DNA of 5,062 nt from Phycisphaerae bacterium (GTDB taxonomy: Bacteria > Planctomycetota > Phycisphaerae > SM23-33), in assembly GCA_030610965.1 (NCBI GenBank), contig JAUWQU010000361.1, positions 1 through 5,062 on the forward strand, given 5' to 3'. Positions 1-5,062 of the stretch are shown here, in pieces. The translations under genes were made by a program, and so were the position numbers. Every line of letters starts with the position of its first letter. Position 1 is the first letter of the stretch. The notes beneath the pieces were generated by a model. That model was given only the letters and a program-made list of their open reading frames with translations, did no database searches and had not been told where the DNA came from.

Positions 1-673
1 TGCCCGGTGTGTTGTAAGAGCCTGTCTCGACCGGGGCGGACGGGTTGGAAATGTCTATGATCCTCAGGCCGCTGGTGTCGCTTACCAGATACGCCAGCGA
101 TCCGACCACCTGTACCTCCTGGCTCCAGCCCGGCGGGGCGCAGAAGCCTACTTGGGCCGGGGCGGACGGGGCGCTGACATCGACGATTCGCAGCCCGTCG
201 GGCTCTCCAAGGTAGGCCAGGTCCCCGACGACCTGCACGGTGTAAGTCCAGTGGGTCGAGTTGAAGAAGCCTACCTCAACCGGAGAGGAGGAATTCGACA
301 CGTCGATGATTCGCATGCCGTGGTCGTGATCCGCCACGTACGCCAGCGAGCCGACAACCTGCATGTCGTAGACGTTGCCAAGCGTGTCATAGAATCCGAT
401 CTCGACAGGCGATGCCGGGTTCGACACGTCGAGAATCCGCAGACCGTTCAGCGAGTCCATGACGTACGCCAGTGTGCCGACTATCTGCACGCCTTTTGCG
501 GCGCTCGGGGTGTCGAGGTACCCCACCTCCACCGGCACGGCCGGGTTCGATACGTCGAGGATGCGGAGGCCGGAGTAGTAGTCCGCCACGTACGCCAGTG
601 TGCCGACGACTTGGACGCCCCAGGCAGAGTTCGGCGTGTCGTAGGAACCCACCTCGACCAACGAGGCCAGCGC
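1..673 (-). repeat. LVIVD repeat array C, five blades seen, cut by window edge
   Basis: Residues 1464-1687 contain LAYV-strand tyrosines at 1491, 1533, 1575, 1617 and 1658 (spacing 42, 42, 42, 41). Each is followed by a GLRILDVSNPxxPVEVG element. As in array B, an orphan strand (LVEVGSYDTPN) precedes the first full unit. The fourth unit departs from consensus, with a shorter loop (GEPDGLRIVDVS), APSAP in place of SNPxAP, and C1641 in GFCAPPG. The frame is still open at position 2 in the middle of a YNTPG turn. By analogy with arrays A and B, two more repeats are expected past the edge. Confidence 0.87.
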
Positions 674-3600
674 GACCTTAACATCCTCAGCGGTGAACGT
701 GCTCGCATCGATTGGCTCGTTGAATGTCAGGTCGATGTAATCGACCGGCTGGCCCACAATGCCGTCGGGCGAGTGACTGACGACGCGAGGGCCGTAGTCG
801 ACGGTCACCGTTACTGAAGCCAAGGGGCCGGTGTTGCCTGCTTTGTCCACGGTACGGACATCGAGTGTCGTGTTCGTTCCTTCGGCCAGGCCTGTGTCTA
901 CCGAGGTGTCGGCCACGTTGGCCCACCCGCCGCCGGTCATGCGGTACTGGTACTTCCAGATGCCGTTGGCGTCCGCTGCCTCGTCCCAACTCAGCACCGC
1001 GCCGTCGATGTCCAGGCCAGTCGGCGCCGGAGGCGCGATCGTGTCCACCGTCACCTGTCGTGACGTGAGTGGCCCCGCTTGCCCGGTGACGTCGACGCCC
1101 CTGACTTCGAAGAGGTGCTCGCCCTCGCCGGCCACTATGGAAGAGTTGAGGTCAGTCGTGGAGACCCACTCGCCACCGTCCAAGCGGTACTCGTACCGGG
1201 CAATGCCGTTGGTGTCCGTCGCGGGGAACCAGGTAAAGTCCAGTGTCGTGTCGGAAGTCAGATCGTCGCTGGCGGACATGCCGGTATTGGTCATGAAACC
1301 TATGCCGCCTGGAGGTGTCGGCGCCGTCAGATCGACTGTCAGGCTGAAGTTGAACGTCTCGTTCGCCGCCCCGTCGCCAACACCGTCGGCGTTCCGGTCC
1401 ATGAGGTTGCCGGCCAAATCGGCCACAGCAGGCCCTATCCGGACCTGATACTCCCCATCGACAAGCGAATCTGCAAGGTCGATGCGCCAGGTTGTCGCAT
1501 CCACCTGCGTGACTCCGGAGACGGCCTCGGCTACCTTCAGAATGTGCAACTCGCTCTCGGCCAGGTACGCCACCGTGCCGACGACTTGGCTGCTGAAGAC
1601 ACCTTCGCTGAAGGAGCCCACCCTCTTCGGCGCGGCCGGGTCGGACACGTCCACGATCATATAGCCCGAACCGCTCCTGTCCGACAAGTACGCCAGCGTG
1701 CCGACAACCTGGATGTCGGCGATACTGGTCGGCACGTCATAGTAGCCGATCTGCATTGGCGCGGCTGGGTTGGATACGTCAACGATTCGCATGCCGTAGC
1801 CATCATCAGCCAGATACACCAGTGTGCCAACGACCTGCACGTTGCGGACAGAGCCTGGTGTGTCGTATGTGCCCATCAGTATGGGCACGGCCGGATTGGA
1901 GACGTCGAGAATCAGCAGGCCATCATCATCGTTCGCCACGTATGCACGCGAGTCGGCCACCTGTACGCCATAAGTGTAGCCAGACGTGTCGTAGTAGCTC
2001 GCTTCCATCGGTGCGGTTGGGTCTGACACGTCGATGATCCGAAGGCCGGAGTAATTATCCGCCACATACGCCCACGTACCGTCGACGAAGACATCCCTGC
2101 TATGGCTCGGTGTGTCGTAGTGACCCACCTCCACAGGATCGGCCGGGTTCGAGACGTCGAATATCCGCAGGCCCTGAGTGTCGCAGGCCACGTAGGCCAG
2201 ATCGCCGACAACGTGGATCGCGTAGGCATAGGTCGGCGCGGGGCATTGCCCGACCGAGACCGGCAAGGCCGGATCGGAGATGTCAACGATTTTCAGGCCG
2301 CCTGCATAGTTCGCAAAGTACGCCAGCGTGCCGACAACCTGCACGTCTCGAAAACTGCCCGGGGGGTTATACATGCCTAAGCGAACCGGGGTGGTCGGCA
2401 CGACCAATACGTCCTCGACCGTGAAGGTGGCCGGGTCGATCGGCTCATTGAACGTCACGTCGATATGGTCGGGCGAGTAGGCGACCAACCCGTCGGGCGA
2501 GTGGCTGACAATCTGCGGGCCGTAGTCGGCCGTCAACGTGGCCGATGCCCATGGCCCGACGTTGCCGGCCTTGTCAATTGCGCGGACATCGAACGTGTCC
2601 GACGAACCCTCAGCCAGACCTGTAGGCGCCTGCGGCGCCGTGCTCTCAGTCCAGTCTCCGCCGTCAGCGCGATACTGGTACTTCCAGATGCCGTTGGCGT
2701 CCGCGGCCTCGTCCCAGCGCAGCACCCCGCCATCCAGATGAAGGCCTGTGGGGGCCTCGGGTGGGGTAAGGTCCACCGCCGCCTGCAACGCTGTCATCGG
2801 TACGGCGTTGCCGGCATGGTCCACCGCCCGGACCTCGAAGAAATGCGAACCCTCATCAAGGGTCAACGTCACCGTTCTGAGGCCCGTGGCCGTCCAGTCC
2901 TGGCCGTCTATCCTGTATTCGTACCCCGCAACGCCATTGAGATCGGTCGAAGCCTGCCACGTGATGACCAGTTCCGTGTCGGTGGTGACCCAGTCTCCCG
3001 TCGAGCCCGTGTCGTCCGCCAGTGCAAGGCTTTCCGGAATCGACGGGGGTGTCAAGTCCACCGTCACCTCGGAATAGAACCTGTCCGTCACCTCGCCGCA
3101 AATACCGTCGCCATCCTGGTCCATCAGGTTGCCGGCCAGGTCGGCAACGCCGGGCCCTATCCGGACCTGATACGTTCCTTCGGCCAGCGGGCCGGCAAGG
3201 TTGATCCGCCATGTGGTGGCGTCTATCTGCGTCAAGGAGGAGATATCCTCGGAAACCCGGATAATCTGCAGGCCATGGCCATCGTCGGCAACATACGCCA
3301 GCGAGCCGACAACATCGACGTCCCTGGCCTCACCCGGGGTGTCGTAGAAACCCACCTCGGTCGGCGCGGTCGGGTTCGACACGTCGATGACACGCAGGCC
3401 GTTGTATCTGGCCGCCACGTATGCCAGCGTGCCGACGAGTTGGAAATTGGTGGCCGCATTCACCCCATAACGCCCAACTTCTACTGGGGCGTAAGGATTT
3501 GACACATCTATCACCTGCAGCCAGCTCGCACTGGTCAACACGTAAGCGTACGTGCCCATGACTTGAAGGTGCCTGACATGGCCCACGGTTGCGACATGCC

Positions 3601-5062
3601 CCATTTCCGTGGTGGCGGTGGGGTCCGACACGTCGAGGATCCGCAGGCCCGCGTCATAATCCCCCACGTATGCCAGCGTGCCGACAACGTGTATATCCCC
3701 GAGACTACCCGGCATGTCGTAGTAGCCCAACTCAACCGGGGAAACGGGGTCAGACAAGTCCAATATCAGCAGGTTGGAGGCGTCGTCACGCATGTATGCC
3801 AACGAGCCGACGATCTGGACGAAGCCTACAGAACCAGCTTCGTCGTAATAGCCCACCACGACCGGCGCTACCGGGTCTGACATATCGAGGATCGCCAAGC
3901 CCAGGGAACTACTCGTGTATGCCAGGTTACCCGCGACCTTGAAGTGCGGGTTGAGCCATCTCGTCGCCAAGGAACCGACCTGGACAGGATCGGCCGGATT
4001 CGACACATTGTAAATCCCCAGGTCATAGGAGCCATTTCCGTCGTAAATGAGAACGTACGCCAGGTCGTTAATGACCTTGACACTGCGGTCGTCCGAATTG
4101 TCCGGTGCACGTTCATGGCCGACGAGTGTCAATTCCGGCGGCAGGATCGATATGTCCGCCGCCGTGAAGGTGCTCGGGTCGATCGGCTTGTCGAATGTTA
4201 TGTCTATGTGATCAATTTGATTGGGGACCGGGCCGACAGGCGAATAGCCGACTACCTTCGGGCCATTTTCGAAGGTGAACGTCGCCGAGGCCGCCTGCCC
4301 GGCGTTGCCCGCCGTGTCGACAGCGCGGACTTCGACCGCGGCAGTCTGGCCGTTGGCCAGGGCGTCGTCAACGTGAGTGCCGGAAACGTCGATCCAGGCG
4401 CCGCCGTCCAGACGGTATTGGTATTTCCACAGGCCCCCGGGGTCCAGAACGGTGTCCCAGGACAGGTCGCCCAGCGTTCTGGTCAGATTCGTCGGGGCCG
4501 AAGGCGCCGCGAGGTCCGCCGTCACAGTCAAGGCCGACGCGGAGCTTTCGTTGCCGGGGCCATCAACGGCCAGGATCTCGAACGTGTGCTGCCCATCGGT
4601 GACGGGCACCATCGCGGAAAGGTTGGTCGTGGCAATCCACGCGCCGCCGTCCAGGCGGTACTCGTAGCCGGCAACGCCGTTGGCGTCCGTCGAGGCAGAC
4701 CATGTGAACTCGAGCTGCGCGTCCGACGTCAGATTGTCCGTGGCCGAAATGCCCGTGTCATCGGCGAAGGTCAGATCGCCCGGCACCGTCGGGGGCGTCG
4801 CGTCCACCATGAAGTCGAACGTGTATACGTCGTCCGGCACCTCGCCGCCGGTGCCGTCGGCGTCCTGGTCCATCGGGTTGTCGGCGAGGTCCTGGGCGGC
4901 AGGGAATATGCGAACGCTGTAATCGCCGGCGCTCAGTGCGGCGGCAAAGTTGATGCTGAAGGTCGTGTCACTGACCGTCGTCACGCTTGCCGCCGCGACG
5001 TGCGTTTCGATTGTCCGCACGCCCGCACCGCCGTCGGCGATGTACGCCAGGCCGTTCGCGAC
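1..5062 (-). CDS. Giant multi-domain LVIVD beta-propeller / Ig-like / FN3-like repeat protein, internal fragment
   Basis: The frame whose first codon is 5062-5060 stays open for 1,687 codons to position 2, with no stop and no net frameshift. Start and stop lie outside the window, so no signal peptide, anchor or sorting domain can be judged. The protein repeats a super-module of 576-581 residues: Ig first half, LVIVD array, Ig second half, then two FN3-like domains. LVIVD units carry the consensus GLRILDVSNPAAPVEVG and a VVGTLAYVAD strand. Ig second halves carry DLAGN and mostly DxDxDG. FN3-like domains carry YEYRLDGG or WKYQYR. Only four cysteines were found (residues 655, 940, 960, 1641), and no hydrophobic membrane segment. 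By family this suggests a secreted or surface-exposed binding or structural protein; no enzyme motif is visible. The repeat assignment is strong. The biological role is unknown, and neighbouring genes cannot be seen. Confidence 0.95.
674..793 (-). other. Big_5-like Ig domain, first half (module C)
   Basis: Residues 1424-1463 read GPRVVSHSPDGIVGQPVD, then YIDLTFNEPIDASTFTAEDV. They are followed at once by the first propeller strand, SLVEVGSYDTPN. The second half of this Ig domain must lie beyond position 1 if the module repeats as the others do. Confidence 0.8.
794..1330 (-). other. Tandem FN3/Ig-like domain pair (module C)
   Basis: The first domain is residues 1245-1340 (1043-1330). It starts LTAPTPPGGI and carries TNTGMSASDDLTSDTTLDFT, PATDTNGIARYEYRLDGGEW and LFEVRGVDVTGQAG. 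The second is residues 1341-1423 (794-1042). It starts TIAPPAPTGL and carries LSWDEAADANGIWKYQYR, GLAEG and DVRTVDKAGNTG. Type order matches the other two pairs. The first domain has lost the usual DAGN/HAGN ending (VTGQAG), and its leader reads TNTG instead of DDTG. Confidence 0.8.
941..988 (-). repeat. Near-identical DNA block shared with 2669-2716
   Basis: This is the partner copy of the 48-base block in module C. Only two bases differ; one is synonymous (gcg/gca class) and the other is also at a wobble position. The module A counterpart near 4410-4440 is clearly less similar, with LDPGGLWKYQYR replacing ADANGIWKYQYR. Confidence 0.85.
1331..1516 (-). other. Big_5-like Ig domain, second half, degenerate calcium loop (completes module B)
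   Basis: Residues 1183-1244 read GVTQVDATTWRIDLADSL, then YQVRIGPAVADLAGN, then MDRNADGVGDG and a closing FNFSLTVD. The Ig strands and DLAGN are well conserved with the copy at 3056-3235. The loop reads D1222-R-N1224-A-D1226-G1227, with the second aspartate replaced by asparagine. Asn can still coordinate calcium, so function may be kept. Confidence 0.8.
1517..2398 (-). repeat. LVIVD repeat array B, seven regular blades, predicted beta-propeller
   Basis: Residues 889-1182 contain seven repeats with LAYV-strand tyrosines at 915, 957, 999, 1041, 1083, 1125 and 1166: spacing 42, 42, 42, 42, 42 and 41. This is the most regular array in the window. Typical units read VVGTLAYFANYAGGLKIVDI or GLRIFDVSNPADPVEVG. 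The array opens with an orphan PVRLGMYNPPG strand equivalent to the PVEVGYYDTPG end of a unit. It closes with HILKVAEAVSG, which lacks that end. The orphan opening strand could therefore complete the last blade, a velcro closure typical of propellers. Cysteines 940 and 960 lie in neighbouring blades. The tip segments after AYVA and around YDTPG differ from unit to unit while the framework is nearly constant. Confidence 0.88.
2399..2521 (-). other. Big_5-like Ig domain, first half (module B)
   Basis: Residues 848-888 read GPQIVSHSPDGLVAYSPD, then HIDVTFNEPIDPATFTVEDV and LVV. This is the same N-terminal strand set as in modules A and C (SHSPDG and TFNEPID shared with C). It passes directly into the first propeller strand, TPVRLGMYNPPG. 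The rest of the Ig domain resumes at 1331-1516. Confidence 0.8.
2522..3055 (-). other. Tandem FN3/Ig-like domain pair (module B)
   Basis: The first domain is residues 670-764 (2771-3055). It starts LTPPSIPESL and carries ADDTGSTGDWVTTDTEL, TWQASTDLNGVAGYEYRIDG and FFEVRAVDHAGNA. The second is residues 765-847 (2522-2770). It starts LTPPEAPTGL and carries LRWDEAADANGIWKYQYRAD and DVRAIDKAGNVG. The order of the two types is the same as in the module A pair. The second domain is much closer to its module C counterpart than to module A, sharing WDEAADANGIWKYQYR, GLAEG and DKAGN. Confidence 0.8.
2669..2716 (-). repeat. Near-identical DNA block shared with 941-988
   Basis: By direct alignment this 48-base block matches 941-988 at 46 of 48 positions, 1,728 bases apart in direct orientation. 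It encodes the WDEAADANGIWKYQYR core of the second FN3-like domain. Third-codon positions are almost unchanged across the block, whereas surrounding sequence is clearly diverged. Recent duplication or gene conversion between modules B and C would explain this; strong codon preference is an alternative. Confidence 0.85.
3056..3235 (-). other. Big_5-like Ig domain, second half, with DxDxDG loop (completes module A)
   Basis: Residues 610-669 read LTQIDATTWRINLAGPLAEG, then YQVRIGPGVADLAGN, then MDQDGDGICGEV and a closing YSEVTVD strand. D648, D650, D652 and G653 form a clean DxDxDG loop. This block supplies the strands missing from the first half at 4133-4264, so the two together would make one Ig fold interrupted by propeller A. 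C655, next to the loop, is one of only four cysteines in the window. Confidence 0.8.
3236..4132 (-). repeat. LVIVD repeat array A, seven blades, predicted beta-propeller
   Basis: Residues 311-609 hold seven repeats. They are marked by the tyrosine of the LAYV strand at residues 336, 382, 423, 465, 507, 548 and 590, spaced 46, 41, 42, 42, 41 and 42. Each carries a variant of GLRILDVSNPxAPVEVG followed by a YDTPG-like turn. The first repeat is irregular: a charged stretch (APDNSDDRSVKV) and a longer loop (IYDGNGSYDLGIYNVSNP) give the 46-residue spacing. The fifth is also diverged (VMGTYAYVLTSASWLQVIDV). The last repeat ends at IIRVSEDISSL without the SNPxxPVEVG part. LVIVD repeats (Pfam PF08309 family) are understood to form beta-propellers; seven blades is inferred from the count. 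This is the most diverged array in the window. Confidence 0.85.
4133..4264 (-). other. Big_5-like Ig domain, first half (module A)
   Basis: Residues 267-310 read GPKVVGYSPVGPVPNQ, then IDITFDKPIDPSTFTAADIS. The pattern 'P.VV..SP.G......I.ITF..PIDPSTFTA.D' is the N-terminal strand set of Big_5/SbsA-type Ig domains. The remaining strands do not follow. Instead the chain enters an LVIVD array, and the domain resumes about 300 residues later at 3056-3235. Confidence 0.75.
4265..4801 (-). other. Tandem FN3/Ig-like domain pair (module A)
   Basis: Two beta-sandwich domains lie in tandem. The first, residues 88-183 (4514-4801), starts ATPPTVPG and carries DDTGISATDNLTSD, then FTWSASTDANGVAGYEYRLD and a closing FEILAVDGPGNES. 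The second, residues 184-266 (4265-4513), starts LAAPSAPTNL and carries LSWDTVLDPGGLWKYQYR, then VEVRAVDTAGNAG. The W...YxYRxDGGxW core and the RAVDxAGN ending are typical of FN3/Ig-like spacers in bacterial surface proteins. The first type opens with a DDTGxSxxDxLTSD leader that the second lacks, and the same order recurs in the other two pairs. They probably act as spacers; the exact family is uncertain between FN3 and a Big-type Ig. Confidence 0.75.
4802..4996 (-). other. Big_5-like Ig domain, second half, with DxDxDG loop (module A)
   Basis: Residues 23-87 begin SVTTVSDTTFSINF, continue with LSAGDYSVRIFPAAQDLADN (a variant of the DLAGN hallmark), then MDQDADGTGGE and a closing strand ending FDFMVD. 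In Big_5/SbsA-type Ig domains these are the C-terminal strands, where the typical sequence is a 'YxVxIGPxVxDLAGN' block. D65, D67 and D69 followed by G70 form a calcium-type DxDxDG loop. The matching first half is not adjacent; it would lie before the propeller that starts outside the window. This is the most diverged of the three copies (DLADN instead of DLAGN, IFP instead of IGP). Confidence 0.75.
4997..5062 (-). repeat. Tail of an LVIVD propeller array (last blade, partial)
   Basis: Residues 1-22 read VANGLAYIADGGAGVRTIET and onward. This matches the LAYVAD strand plus the GLRILDV strand of the LVIVD unit, as in the final repeats of the two complete arrays. It runs straight into an Ig-like second half, as those do. 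It is therefore read as the last blade of a propeller whose other blades lie N-terminal to the window. The unit lacks the SNPxxPVEVG segment, as do the other last blades. Confidence 0.75.

Noticed and set aside
1181..1183. Possible frameshifts or pseudogene breaks at the array-to-Ig transitions
   Set aside because: Translation in a single phase was followed through all transitions. The residue count (1,687) matches the base count exactly, with no stop, so the gene appears intact in this window.
1400..1460. Promoter, terminator or ribosome site inside the window
   Set aside because: All positions lie within the coding frame. No AT-rich gap or hairpin followed by a T-run was seen, and purine-rich stretches such as GAGGAG near 284 are codons of the repeat or its antisense.
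1912..2286. Minus-strand open frames in other phases (1912-2286, 2856-3212, 687-989, 3868-4116 and others)
   Set aside because: They are out-of-phase shadows of the main frame. Translations are rich in Arg, Trp and Ser with repeated STCRTRP-like text, and none shows a recognisable domain.
2465..3502. A 345-codon open frame on the plus strand, and similar ones at 1079-2026 (315 codons), 152-817 (221 codons) and 3563-3880 (105 codons)
   Set aside because: They lie antisense to the continuous LVIVD frame. Their repeated RQRADNLHV-like text is simply the complement of the VQVVGTLAYV codons. They match no recognisable family, and their boundaries ignore the domain structure. GC-rich repeats with few stops explain their length.
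1..5062. Periodic 126-base pattern considered as a CRISPR array or non-coding satellite
   Set aside because: The period is exactly 42 codons, stays in frame, and encodes the LVIVD unit. Similarity is spread along the unit, with no short constant repeat and unique spacer layout.

Overview
The window lies inside one very long minus-strand gene. Reading from position 5062 down to position 2 gives 1,687 codons with no stop and no frame break. Neither the start codon nor the stop codon is present, so the protein extends past both edges. No second gene, RNA gene, promoter, ribosome site or terminator is visible, because the whole window is interior coding sequence. The open frames on the plus strand, some over 300 codons, are antisense shadows.

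The protein is a modular beta-rich repeat protein. It is built from a super-module of about 576-581 residues (about 1.73 kb) seen nearly three times. Read N to C, each module has: (1) the first half of a Big_5/SbsA-type bacterial Ig-like domain; (2) an array of about 42-residue LVIVD-type repeats predicted to fold as a beta-propeller; (3) the second half of the same Ig-like domain, ending in DLAGN and usually a DxDxDG calcium-type loop; (4) two consecutive FN3/Ig-like sandwiches of two distinct types. The two complete arrays each have seven repeats, so each is probably a seven-bladed propeller inserted into a loop of an Ig domain. The window opens in the tail of an earlier array and ends after the fifth repeat of the last one.

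Layout from high to low coordinates: array tail 4997-5062; Ig second half 4802-4996; FN3-like pair 4265-4801; Ig first half 4133-4264; propeller A 3236-4132; Ig second half 3056-3235; FN3-like pair 2522-3055; Ig first half 2399-2521; propeller B 1517-2398; Ig second half 1331-1516; FN3-like pair 794-1330; Ig first half 674-793; propeller C (partial) 1-673.

The DNA is GC-rich (roughly 60% by eye). Giant secreted proteins combining LVIVD repeats, Big_5-like domains and DxDxDG loops are common in Planctomycetota and related environmental bacteria. A planctomycete-like source is my best guess, but it rests on domain style only. An extracellular or cell-surface role in adhesion or binding is likely. 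No catalytic motif is visible.
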